From Vampirovibrio chlorellavorus (lineage in GTDB: Bacteria; Cyanobacteriota; Vampirovibrionia; Vampirovibrionales; Vampirovibrionaceae), in assembly GCA_003149345.1 (NCBI GenBank), contig QFWI01000011.1, forward strand, positions 62,001 through 126,000: 64,000 nt of DNA. Reading direction: 5' to 3'. Position numbers and translations under genes: made by a program. The first letter of the stretch is position 1. Each line of letters opens with the position of its first letter. Under the pieces are notes generated by a model. It made no database searches, had not been told where the DNA came from, and saw nothing but the letters and a program-made list of their open reading frames with translations. This document shows, one piece after another, positions 32,997-41,056 of the stretch.

Positions 32997-33425
32997 ATGA
33001 CTACTGAAAATCCCAAATTGATTGGCCTGGTCTGCGAGCGGAGCGTGGACTTTAAGGGTCACCTGGATGATGAAGGCAATATGCTTGATCATCCGTCCGT
33101 CAAAATCATTCGCGTCCCTTGCAGCGGTCAGATCCAGCCTGTAATGCTGGAAACGGCCCTTAAAAACGGTGCTAGCGGTACTTTTGCTCTCGGTTGCCGG
33201 ATGGGTGACTGCCACTACCGGGAAGGAAACAAATTTTGCCGGGATCGTTTGACGGGTAAGCGTATGCCCAAGCTAAAGCCCAGCGTGGATAAGCGTCGCG
33301 TCCAGGGATATTGGCTTTCAGCCGTTGAGTATGACAAGCTGAGCGAGCTGGTGGGCCAGTTTGTAGAAGACTGCAAGTCTTTGCCCGTCCCGGAAGTAAA
33401 GTCCACTGCCAAGGCCGCCAAGTAG
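32997..33425 (+). CDS. MvhD-type iron-sulfur protein (hydrogenase delta-subunit family)
   Basis: 142 aa. The pattern IIRVPCSGQIQPVMLETALK, TFALGCRMGDCHYREGNKF matches the MvhD/FrhD family, whose members carry a [2Fe-2S] cluster and pass electrons between a partner enzyme and heterodisulfide-reductase-like flavoproteins (HdrA). Cysteines 13, 42, 67 and 72 are in the expected places. No signal or membrane segment: cytoplasmic. No hydrogenase or HdrA gene is in the window; its place directly after the cytochrome b-ferredoxin fusion suggests it continues an electron chain from the ferredoxin clusters. Normal family length. Confidence 0.85.
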   Translation: MTTENPKLIGLVCERSVDFKGHLDDEGNMLDHPSVKIIRVPCSGQIQPVMLETALKNGASGTFALGCRMGDCHYREGNKFCRDRLTGKRMPKLKPSVDKRRVQGYWLSAVEYDKLSELVGQFVEDCKSLPVPEVKSTAKAAK

Positions 33426-33443
33426 CCAAAGGAAGAGATTGAA

Positions 33444-33554
33444 ATGGAAGATCGCAAAGATATTTCGCTATTTATTAAATACGTTTGGTTCTATCTCTTC
33501 TACTTTGCCTTGATACTATTGATTGCTAGCTTTGGTATCATTGCAGAGAGTTAG
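33444..33554 (+). CDS. 36-aa single-helix membrane protein
   Basis: ATG 33444 to TAG 33552-33554, preceded by GGAAGAG. After the polar MEDRKDISLFIK a single helix (YVWFYLFYFALILLIASFGI) follows. Small hydrophobic subunits like this are common in bc/b6f and oxidase complexes. Too short for family assignment; believed real because of its spacing within the operon (18 bp and 15 bp gaps). Confidence 0.55.
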   Translation: MEDRKDISLFIKYVWFYLFYFALILLIASFGIIAES

Positions 33555-33569
33555 TAGGAGAGATCGATC

Positions 33570-34034
33570 ATGTCTAATCACCCAGAGCATCATGAAGAAC
33601 ATCATTTTGACGTTAGCACCGCCGGTGGTCGTTTCTCGTGGTTTTTCAAGGAGTTTTGGCCGATCATTTTGCCTGCCTCCTGTTTTCTGTTAATGAATGC
33701 CATCCCTCTGACCCTGTCCGGGATGATGCACAATTATTTCAGCTCAGCCGATGTGGTTTGGGGCGGGTATGGCCTGTTATTAATTGTTGAGTTCCTGGTA
33801 GCAGTGGCTATAGTTTGCCTGGTTCCGCATTTATTGGGAGCTTATATGCTGTTGTTGTCCATTTATGGTCTGGTGACCGCTGAGAACGGTCACGCCTGGA
33901 CTGCTGGCTTTATCAGCGACGGCCACAATACCTGGATGATTAACACCATTTCTATCCTGTTCCTGACTTATGTAGCCATCGGAAATCTGGTCTTTCTGAA
34001 TGCTTTGCGGAATCAAAGAAAAAGCCGCTTGTAA
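33570..34034 (+). CDS. Membrane protein, last gene of the respiratory operon
   Basis: 154 aa. His-rich N-terminus (MSNHPEHHEEHHFD) and about four membrane helices (PIILPASCFLLMNAIPLTL; GYGLLLIVEFLVAVAIVCLV; LLGAYMLLLSIYGLV; TISILFLTYVAIGNLVFL). No family recognised. The His cluster could bind a metal such as copper, but this is a guess. Ends 75 bp before rpsP, which has its own ribosome site; no terminator seen between them. Confidence 0.72.
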   Translation: MSNHPEHHEEHHFDVSTAGGRFSWFFKEFWPIILPASCFLLMNAIPLTLSGMMHNYFSSADVVWGGYGLLLIVEFLVAVAIVCLVPHLLGAYMLLLSIYGLVTAENGHAWTAGFISDGHNTWMINTISILFLTYVAIGNLVFLNALRNQRKSRL

Positions 34035-34108
34035 CTCAAAACATCTTTGTGCTACAAATGTACCCTAAATAGTGTGTCCACGTGTATAACTAGGAGATTC
34101 CCCGATTT

Positions 34109-34426
34109 ATGGTTAAGATTCGTTTGAAGCGCCAGGGTCGCAAACACCGTCCCTTTTACCGGATTGTGGTTACTGATATTCGTAATCGCCGGGATGGCGC
34201 ACCCTTGTCCGAGTTGGGGTATTACAATCCAATCTCCAAGGAGTTGAAACTGGACAAGCAAGCCGCTATGGATTGGATCCGCAAGGGCGCTCAGCCTAGC
34301 GATACCGCTAAGAAACTGATCGAGAAAGCCGATGAAAATGGCAACCTCATCAAGCTGGAAGTGGTCAAGCGTGACAAGCTTTCCAAGAAAGCCGCTGAGA
34401 AAGCCAAAGCTGCTGCCGCTGAATAA
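34109..34426 (+). CDS. rpsP: 30S ribosomal protein S16
   Basis: 105-aa bS16, which binds the 5' and central domains of 16S rRNA and speeds 30S assembly. Conserved [32 protein letters not shown] and [17 protein letters not shown], followed by an Ala/Lys-rich tail. Start ATG 34109; upstream TAGGAGATTCC. Followed by a strong terminator. No trmD, rimM or rplS follows, unlike the common order. Confidence 0.97.
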   Translation: MVKIRLKRQGRKHRPFYRIVVTDIRNRRDGAPLSELGYYNPISKELKLDKQAAMDWIRKGAQPSDTAKKLIEKADENGNLIKLEVVKRDKLSKKAAEKAKAAAAE

Positions 34427-34455
34427 GCTCCAAGCGGATAGCCTATCAATCATTT

Positions 34456-34484
34456 AAAAAGAGGTCGGTAATGACCTCTTTTTT
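34456..34484 (+). terminator. Rho-independent terminator after rpsP
   Basis: AAAAAGAGGTC pairs with GACCTCTTTTT around the loop GGTAAT, ending in a T run. It lies 30 bp after the rpsP stop and would also face the convergent secreted-protein genes. Confidence 0.88.
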
Positions 34485-34515
34485 GTTGTTTACCGTATTT
34501 GTCTTTCTTGGGGGC

Positions 34516-35466
34516 TTACAGTTTGCTGCTAGCGCTTTTTTTGGAAGTTTGCTCCAGGGCTGAAATGGCGGCAGGGCCGACAAGCCCGCTGAGAGCGACA
34601 CGGCTACTGTTATAACCTTGTTCGGCGTTTTGTACTTCTTGTCTAGCCGATTCAACCAGTGATTCCATAAGTGGCTTTAGCGCAACTGCGGTATTACTGC
34701 TGACTTCGGCTTGATTGCCATGCTTTTCAATCACCTGCTCAGCCTCCTTGGCCAGAGCCAAGCGCTCTTTGGCATGCTTATAGTTGTAATACAGGGTGAT
34801 GAGCTGACTTTGTAGTTCTTCCACTTCCTTAGCCAGGATGACCATATCGGCGTCCGTTACTCTCGACAGGGCTGAGTCGGTTGGACTACCGGCCATCATG
34901 TCCTGAATCATGCCTGAACCAATCAGCCCTGCGGGTGTGCCAGTCCACATACTGCCTGCCACGCCGCCCAGGTGTACCAGGCTTCCAATCATTCGTTTAG
35001 AAAAGTTGTCGGCTTCCACGGGTTTACCGGTGGCGTCACGCCGAGAGAGCTTTTCAATAGCGTATCGGATTGTCCCGCTTCGTTCCACAGCTGCTTCCCA
35101 CAGCATGCCGATATCGGTCAGGGACAATTCCTCATCATCCCGCACTTCGTTGTAGATGCCCTGATCTTCCCGCTGAATGCTGTCTGCCACCTGATTCAAC
35201 TGCTTACGGGTGTCTTGATCCAGCTTCAGTGCCGCTTCTGTAATACTTTTACGGGTTTCCTCATCAATGACCGGCTTGGGCTCCTTGCGATGTGAGGTCG
35301 ATTTGGGTTTATTGTCAGGCGCGCTGTTGGCGGGATTGGTGATGTTTTTTTTCACTTCAGGCTGTGCGGGTTTAGAGGCCTGAACAATGCTTCCCTGTGC
35401 TATGAGTACCAGGATCAAGCCCTGAATCAGCCAATAGGTATGCTTTGAGCGTGGATGGCTGATCAT
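34516..35466 (-). CDS. Secreted helical protein, tandem paralogue A
   Basis: 316 aa with a signal peptide (YWLIQGLILVLIAQGSIVQASK) and then a Pro/Lys-rich linker. The mature part is helical: LWEAAVERSGTIRYAIEKLS, a Gly/Met-rich hydrophobic loop (GVAGSMWTGTPAGLIGSGM), LQSQLITLYYNYKHAKERLAL, and RVALSGLVGPAAISALE. The same elements in the same order occur in the upstream neighbour at 35466-36743, so the two are ancient duplicates. LWEAAVE... recalls the first helix of TolC-like outer-membrane proteins, but the beta-barrel pattern is not evident. The start codon overlaps the stop of the neighbour (TAATG). Confidence 0.7.
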   Translation of the reverse strand: MISHPRSKHTYWLIQGLILVLIAQGSIVQASKPAQPEVKKNITNPANSAPDNKPKSTSHRKEPKPVIDEETRKSITEAALKLDQDTRKQLNQVADSIQREDQGIYNEVRDDEELSLTDIGMLWEAAVERSGTIRYAIEKLSRRDATGKPVEADNFSKRMIGSLVHLGGVAGSMWTGTPAGLIGSGMIQDMMAGSPTDSALSRVTDADMVILAKEVEELQSQLITLYYNYKHAKERLALAKEAEQVIEKHGNQAEVSSNTAVALKPLMESLVESARQEVQNAEQGYNSSRVALSGLVGPAAISALEQTSKKSASSKL

Positions 35467-36743
35467 TACAGTTCAAAGCCCCCTGTTTGGGAATCTTCAT
35501 CAACATGCGAAATGGCCTTTGGCAATTCCAGCGAATGATGCGCGTCGCTTTCATTGAGTTGTGGCCCAATCTCCAAGGGTTGAAGGGGCTCGTTGTTTTT
35601 CGGTTTGTTCCGTGTGTTTTGCTTGGGCGCCCGGATTTTGGCCGGTGGCAGTTCGGGGCCAATAAGCTCACTGGTTTTGGCTGTACTGCTTTGCAGCAGG
35701 CTTTCCATCGGCGATGGGCCGATTAATTCCTGATTTTTCAAATTCGGAATGTTCAGGTTAGCGGGTTCAAGGTTTGGGGTGGTCAGGGCGGTGGCGGCGT
35801 TTTCCGGGACGTGTACGGCCAACTCTAACCTTTGAACCGCCTCTGGGCCCGCCAGCCGTTCGAGTTGCAGGCGATTCAGCTTGGCTTTCTGGCGTAGGGC
35901 GGTTTCGCTCAGGAGTGACTGATAATAGGCGGAACCTGCCGCCATAATGGCCAAATCATTTTTGGAGGCCAGCGCCTTGGAGTATAAGAGGTTGTTCTTG
36001 GTTGTAATGGCGTGGCTTTGACTCAGATTTTGCAAGGTATTTTTATAGTCCTGATAGTTGTGGATAAGCCGGAGCTTGAGTTGATCGATCAGTCCGGCCA
36101 GCTGGATTTGTTCCGTGGCGGACAAGCTGTTGGGGTTGATCTGGGTTTTACCGTTCACCAGATTTTGCAAGGCATTGCCCACGGCCATGCTGCCCATGTT
36201 TTGGTACATACCGCTTCCTGGAAGCATGGCAGGCACCATGGTGGCCCCGGAAATCAGCATGTTCAGGGTTTTGGTCATAAAACGACTGGACTGCTTGGTT
36301 TGTAAATCAGCCGGTGTGGCCAGTTTTTCCAGGGAGAAACGAATGACCGGGTTCTTTTCAACGGTGGCTTCCCAAAGGGATTCCAAATCGGCCTCGTCTA
36401 TTTTTCGCTGAATTTCTATCAGGTTCTCCACCTGGGTGGTTTTAATCTGGGCGCTGAGGTCGGTATCCAGCTTTTCCACCTTGGGGGTGGCGTGCAATAC
36501 AGGGGTTTGTACTGCCGATAGCGCCACCGGCTCCAGGGGATCATCGGTTTCTGCTACAACCTGTTCCACCAAACGGGCATTAATGGTTGCGATGGGGGGC
36601 AAAAAATCCCGTAAAACGTCCTTGTTGGGGCTTCCTGCCAGCGCCGGGCTTGCTGAAAGCGTTCCCACGACAATAGTGGCCCCCACCCCAATGGCCAGGT
36701 GTTGCGCTAAAGCCCAGGATGCCGACGGCTTACGATACTTCAT
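35466..36743 (-). CDS. Secreted helical protein, tandem paralogue B
   Basis: 425 aa from ATG 36743 (MKYRKPSASW). Signal peptide ending ASPALAGS. Matches paralogue A in LWEATVEKNPVIRFSLEKLA, GATMVPAMLPGSGMYQNMGS, LKLRLIHNYQDYKNTLQNL and LQLERLAGPEAVQRLE, then adds a ~110-residue Pro/Asn-rich C-terminal tail, probably disordered. The frame is open to ATG 36779. Coupled by TAATG to paralogue A. Function unknown; membership in the periplasm or outer membrane is inferred from the signal only. Confidence 0.7.
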   Translation of the reverse strand: MKYRKPSASWALAQHLAIGVGATIVVGTLSASPALAGSPNKDVLRDFLPPIATINARLVEQVVAETDDPLEPVALSAVQTPVLHATPKVEKLDTDLSAQIKTTQVENLIEIQRKIDEADLESLWEATVEKNPVIRFSLEKLATPADLQTKQSSRFMTKTLNMLISGATMVPAMLPGSGMYQNMGSMAVGNALQNLVNGKTQINPNSLSATEQIQLAGLIDQLKLRLIHNYQDYKNTLQNLSQSHAITTKNNLLYSKALASKNDLAIMAAGSAYYQSLLSETALRQKAKLNRLQLERLAGPEAVQRLELAVHVPENAATALTTPNLEPANLNIPNLKNQELIGPSPMESLLQSSTAKTSELIGPELPPAKIRAPKQNTRNKPKNNEPLQPLEIGPQLNESDAHHSLELPKAISHVDEDSQTGGFEL

Positions 36744-36946
36744 GGTGTGATTTGCCTTGTTGTTGCTGGCGGGCGCCAATGAGAACCCTATTAGACATTA
36801 TCCCAATAAAACCGGGGTATGGCGACCAATTTCTGAAGGGTTGGTGAAAGTTTGTAAAAGTTAACACGCCTCAATCGTTTAAGACCAATCCTGGCAGAGT
36901 CGTAACCCTGAGGAATGACGTTGTGAATGTTATTCGGTTCCCCGGT

Positions 36947-37636
36947 CTACCACTGCAATACTTCGCCCGGTGCCTGGATGGCTTCCATCCGTTGGAGGTC
37001 GCAGGCGTAGTAATGTCCCGGCTGGATCAGAGCCTCGGGATCATAGCCTTTGGCGGCAAAGTAGCCTTTGTGGTTTTCAGCGCTGGCTTCGTCGCGGTTT
37101 TCAGCCACCAGCTCCAGTTTGCTTAACTGACCCAGGCCTTTGTGGGCATAGCGGTCAAATACCATCAGGCGCAGTGGTCCGCCATGGATGGTGGGTAGTG
37201 CTTTCCCCCGCACCCGCAAGCAGAACAGCGCTCGCTGTGCGTATAAATCTTTCAGGGCGATGTACTCCACGTGGCCGCATAAATTGGTTTGCTTCAGGTA
37301 TTGCGCTTCCGGCAGGGGAGAAAGCCGGTGGAGCAGCTCCTGCACGACAAACCCCTCCCAGGTATCCCGATAGGTATAGCCATCGGCAAACACCAGTCGT
37401 CGGTTTTGCTGGATGCGGGTGAACTGGGCGAAATCTTTCAAGGTGAACCGCTGCGGTTTTTCAACCAGGCCGCCCACTTCCAGTTCCCATTGATTGCTGT
37501 TCAACAACTGAAACCCATCCAGATAGCTAGCGGGCCACTTGTCCAGATTTCCATCGGGGGACTGGCCTTGGGCCGTTGCTGTTGGGGACAGTGCGGTAGT
37601 ATTTTGCTTGTGAAGACTGTAAAACATGGTTTCCAT
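36947..37636 (-). CDS. Sulfite-oxidase-fold molybdopterin-binding domain protein, probably without the Mo-cysteine
   Basis: 229 aa from ATG 37636. The segments WELEVGGLVEKPQRFTLKDF, DTWEGFVVQELLHRL, HVEYIALKDLYAQRA and GGPLRLMVFDRYAHKGLGQL match the oxidoreductase molybdopterin (MsrP/sulfite oxidase) fold. Known enzymes have Cys in the segment before GW/GY (xCxxGW) as a ligand of molybdenum; here it reads LVFADGYTYRD, with Phe or Ala in its place. No Tat signal either, so the protein may be a cytoplasmic, non-redox relative. The frame is open to 37759; ATG 37627 is another start. Confidence 0.75.
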   Translation of the reverse strand: METMFYSLHKQNTTALSPTATAQGQSPDGNLDKWPASYLDGFQLLNSNQWELEVGGLVEKPQRFTLKDFAQFTRIQQNRRLVFADGYTYRDTWEGFVVQELLHRLSPLPEAQYLKQTNLCGHVEYIALKDLYAQRALFCLRVRGKALPTIHGGPLRLMVFDRYAHKGLGQLSKLELVAENRDEASAENHKGYFAAKGYDPEALIQPGHYYACDLQRMEAIQAPGEVLQW

Positions 37637-37845
37637 TCTAACATAAGGTTTTTGCAATAGATGGGCACTTTGTGGCTGTTGAGGGGTGATGTGCCGGATG
37701 GGCCTGTGTCTGTCGTTACTGTTCTGAGCGCCCGGGAGTGGTTGTGTTGCTTTTTTCAAATTCGGGCGGTTTGTTCTATCATAGTAGAGAAGAAAGTCGT
37801 ACCATAGAAATGCCCTTTTCTTTGGTTAATCCCCTGCAGGTGTTT

Positions 37846-38970
37846 ATGAATTACTCTGTATATAAAAGAGCTGCTTTGGTAGCCTTCGCCGCTTTGTTAT
37901 CCCCCTGGGTTCTGGCCTCCTCAGCCACTTCCGCCATCACCCCGGATACCAGCAGCATCCGCATGACCGCTGACAAGCAGTCCTACAACCTGGAAAGTAA
38001 AAAATACATTCTGAGCGGACGGGTTACGGTGGCTTTTCAGGACATGAAAATTACCGGTAACCGGGCCGAAGTGGATATGGACGAGGCCGGGAAACCGCAG
38101 GTGGCCAATTTCTTCAATCGGCCCGCCTTCAAGCGTATCAAGCCCAGTGTGGGCGAAGATAGCGTGGTGGGCGATATCATCAAAGTTTATCTGGCGGAAG
38201 ACCGCTACGGGGCTTTGGGCAATGTTGTTTCTCACATTGCCACGGTGGCCGCGGATCCGTTCCTGATTCGCTCGGATGTTCAGGAGTTTGACAATAAAAA
38301 CAAGGTGGTTTCGGCCAGCGGAAACGTCAAGGTGGATTACAAGGGCTCTCAAGCCTTTAGTTCCCTGGCCAATGTGCGCATGAAGCCCGACGGCAAGGCC
38401 GAGCGTGTTATTTTTTCCGGCGGGGCCAAAATCAAGCAGGAAAATAGCGTCATTAATGGCGACCGGATTACTGTTATGGTGGATTCGGGCAACATGATTG
38501 CCGAGCATAATGTCACCACCAACGTCGATTTGAAAGAGGAGGCTGCCGCCAGTCCCAAGCCCGCCACTCCAGTGGCGATGGCCAAGCCCCGCAAAGTCAT
38601 CATTACCTCGGATTACCAGCAATACGACAAGTCCTCCGATATTATGATCGCCAGCGGGCATGTGAAAATTATTTACGATGACTATGTCGCCGTGGGCCCC
38701 AAGGCTACGTTTAAGCTCAAGGGCAACGATCTGGATCGTATTTTTCTCACTGGCCGACCCACCATCACGGAGCCCGGTCGGGTGATTACCGCCGATAAAA
38801 TCACCATTACCACCAATCCCAAAAACTTTGATGCGGTGGGCAACGTCAAGGTGAACTTTAAATCCGCCAAGCCGTCTCAACCGGCTGCGAGTTCACCCGC
38901 AGGCAAAGGCGCAGGTGCCGCCAGCGGTGGTGGCAAGTCCTTGCCCTCGGATGATTCATCGGACTACTAA
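37846..38970 (+). CDS. lptA: LptA/OstA-like periplasmic LPS transport protein
   Basis: 374 aa from ATG 37846, with a signal peptide (MNYSVYKRAALVAFAALLSP to VLAS). The mature protein has repeated OstA-type beta segments: MTADKQSYNLESKKYILSG-RVTV, ITGNRAEVDMDE, VVSASGNVKVDYKGSQAF, SDIMIASGHVKIIYDDYVAVG and RVITADKITITTNPKNFDAVGNVKV, enough for two or three beta-jellyroll units, about twice the length of E. coli LptA. It would bridge LPS between the inner membrane LptBFG and the outer membrane. Ends with a Gly/Ser/Ala-rich tail. Followed by lptB and lptF. Alternative start ATG 37810. Confidence 0.85.
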   Translation: MNYSVYKRAALVAFAALLSPWVLASSATSAITPDTSSIRMTADKQSYNLESKKYILSGRVTVAFQDMKITGNRAEVDMDEAGKPQVANFFNRPAFKRIKPSVGEDSVVGDIIKVYLAEDRYGALGNVVSHIATVAADPFLIRSDVQEFDNKNKVVSASGNVKVDYKGSQAFSSLANVRMKPDGKAERVIFSGGAKIKQENSVINGDRITVMVDSGNMIAEHNVTTNVDLKEEAAASPKPATPVAMAKPRKVIITSDYQQYDKSSDIMIASGHVKIIYDDYVAVGPKATFKLKGNDLDRIFLTGRPTITEPGRVITADKITITTNPKNFDAVGNVKVNFKSAKPSQPAASSPAGKGAGAASGGGKSLPSDDSSDY

Positions 38971-39040
38971 GCCTTTTGGGCGATGTCCTTGGTTCCCGGT
39001 TTTCCGTTTTATCTAGCTTTAGTTTGAAAGTCCACACACC

Positions 39041-39760
39041 ATGCCTCTCATCGTCGAACATCTCCGTAAAAGCTATGCGGGCCGCCCTGTGGTGAACGAT
39101 GTCTCTTTCGATATCAATCCGGGCGAGATTGTGGGCTTGCTGGGCCCGAACGGCGCCGGTAAAACCACCACGTTTTATTCGGTGGTCGGCATTGTCAAAC
39201 CAGACGATGGCTCGGTTTCCCTGGATGGGCAAGTCATGTCCGGGCTGCCCATTCACGAGCGGGCTCGGGCAGGGATTGGCTACTTGCCGCAGGAGACGTC
39301 GGTATTTCGCAGCTTGACCGTTGAAGAAAACCTGGCCCTGGTGCTGGAGTTTCAACCCCTGACCGCCAAGCAACGCCAGCAGCGCATTGATACCCTGCTG
39401 GAGGAGTTCAGCATCAGTAAGTTGAGAAGTGCCTCGGTCATCAGTTTGTCTGGCGGGGAGCGTCGTCGGGTGGAGATTGCCCGGGCCATCGCCACCAACC
39501 CCAAGTATTTGTTGCTGGATGAACCCTTTACCGGGATCGATCCCATTGCCATTCAGGACATTCAAAAATTGATTGTGCTGCTGAAAGAGCGTGGGCTAGG
39601 CGTTTTGCTGACTGATCACAACCCGCGCGCTACCCTGTCCGTGGTGGATCGGGCCAATATCATTCACGATGGCCGACTGATCTTCTCCGGTACCAATGTA
39701 GAAGTCGCTCAAAACGACATGGTTCGCCGTACCTATCTGGGCGAAGATTTCAGCTTGTAG
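39041..39760 (+). CDS. lptB: LPS export ABC transporter ATP-binding protein
   Basis: 239 aa. Walker [20 protein letters not shown]-loop [17 protein letters not shown], signature [17 protein letters not shown], Walker [19 protein letters not shown] and switch His in [19 protein letters not shown], with the terminal [11 protein letters not shown] typical of LptB. Powers extraction of LPS from the inner membrane. Nine bases separate it from lptF. Together with kdsA the three genes support a Gram-negative envelope. Confidence 0.95.
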   Translation: MPLIVEHLRKSYAGRPVVNDVSFDINPGEIVGLLGPNGAGKTTTFYSVVGIVKPDDGSVSLDGQVMSGLPIHERARAGIGYLPQETSVFRSLTVEENLALVLEFQPLTAKQRQQRIDTLLEEFSISKLRSASVISLSGGERRRVEIARAIATNPKYLLLDEPFTGIDPIAIQDIQKLIVLLKERGLGVLLTDHNPRATLSVVDRANIIHDGRLIFSGTNVEVAQNDMVRRTYLGEDFSL

Positions 39761-39769
39761 GAGAGTCTC

Positions 39770-40903
39770 GTGGTCAAAGTGTTCAAGCGTTTCTCCTTAC
39801 TGGACTGGTATCTCTGTAGCCAATTAACCTTGATTATCCTGTTTGCGGTGGTTTTGTTCAGCATTATCTGGCTGGCCCCGGAAACCCTGTTTAAGCTGAC
39901 TCAGTATGTCTTTGGCGGCGATATCAATCCCGCTCAGGGCGCGTTGATGTTCCTGCTGCACGTGCCTCAGGTGTTACCGCAAACCATTCCCGTCGCCGTG
40001 CTGCTGGGCACCATTATTTTATTTCAGCGTTTAAGCCAGAACTACGAGCTGGTGGCCCTGTTGGCCAGCGGGATCAGCCCGGCTCGCATTTTACGGGCGG
40101 TGCTGTGGGTGGGACTGCTTTTTGGGGGGCTGCACGCGCTGGTCAATGAGTGGATTATCCCTCAAACGGCCCCGGTGCTTGAAAAGTACTACACCGATGC
40201 CAATTTGAAAGATATTCCTGATCGTAATTTTTTGTTTGTGGAAAAGAACCATGATAAAAAGCTGAGCAAATTTTTCCTGATCGGGCAGATTCAAAAAACG
40301 TCACTTTCCGATTTCATCATTCTGTACTACGTGGAAACCCCACAGGCGGGCGTACAGATTTCCCGCATTATTCGGGCCAGCAGTGGCCGCTGGGTGCCGG
40401 ATCGTCATCAGTGGGAACTGAATAACGGCATTGAGTATGTGCTGGACAGCGAAGGGGTGTATCAGGATATCCGGCCTTTTGCCCAGCAGCAGGTTCGCAC
40501 CAATAAGTACGCTTCTATCTTGCTGGATTACACCCGGCAGAACCCCATGATCATGCCGTGGGGGCAGCTTCGCCAGTACATCAAGCTGATGAAAGAAGGC
40601 GGCCAACTCCAGGAAATCCCCTTCTTTGAAGTTCGGTCCTGGCAGAAGTGGTCGGCCCCGGTGGCCACCATTATCTTTGCCTTGCTGGGTGCCTTGCTGG
40701 GCATGGAGCGGGTTCGGGCCAGCCGGGTGTATGGTTTGCTGTTTGGGGTAGTGGTGGTCTTTTTCTACAGCATTTTGGTGCCTTTTTCCGGCAGTTTTGG
40801 ATCTCTGGACATTGTGGCCCCCTGGCTGGTGGCCTGGATTCCCCTGTTGGTGGCCGTGGCCATTACCTTTGTCCTGCGGAGCCTGCGACCCCAGCAAGGC
40901 TGA
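39770..40903 (+). CDS. LptF/LptG family permease
   Basis: 377 aa of the YjgP/YjgQ family. GTG start ten bases after GGAG. Six membrane helices in two sets of three: residues ~12-35, 50-75, 90-115 and then, after a periplasmic beta-jellyroll (residues ~130-260), WSAPVATIIFALLGALLGM, VYGLLFGVVVVFFYSILVP and PWLVAWIPLLVAVAITFVL. One gene serves as the permease here; E. coli needs LptF plus LptG, while cyanobacteria often have one. A second copy may lie outside the window. Confidence 0.9.
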   Translation: MVKVFKRFSLLDWYLCSQLTLIILFAVVLFSIIWLAPETLFKLTQYVFGGDINPAQGALMFLLHVPQVLPQTIPVAVLLGTIILFQRLSQNYELVALLASGISPARILRAVLWVGLLFGGLHALVNEWIIPQTAPVLEKYYTDANLKDIPDRNFLFVEKNHDKKLSKFFLIGQIQKTSLSDFIILYYVETPQAGVQISRIIRASSGRWVPDRHQWELNNGIEYVLDSEGVYQDIRPFAQQQVRTNKYASILLDYTRQNPMIMPWGQLRQYIKLMKEGGQLQEIPFFEVRSWQKWSAPVATIIFALLGALLGMERVRASRVYGLLFGVVVVFFYSILVPFSGSFGSLDIVAPWLVAWIPLLVAVAITFVLRSLRPQQG

Positions 40904-41056
40904 GTCACCCCTTCTTTCAGCGCTTTCTTTTAGCGCCTTCTTTTAGGCGATTGTGTGTCAGCGCAAGTTCGCGTTAATCTCGTCCGGGTGGATATGGTGA
41001 GTGGGCTTGTAATTGCTCTAAAATAGAAGAGCCGAGGGAAAGTGTGAAGTGTTTGC

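Noticed and set aside
38858..39565. Long minus-strand ORFs over lptB and many other genes
   Set aside because: They are shadows of well-supported genes on the other strand.
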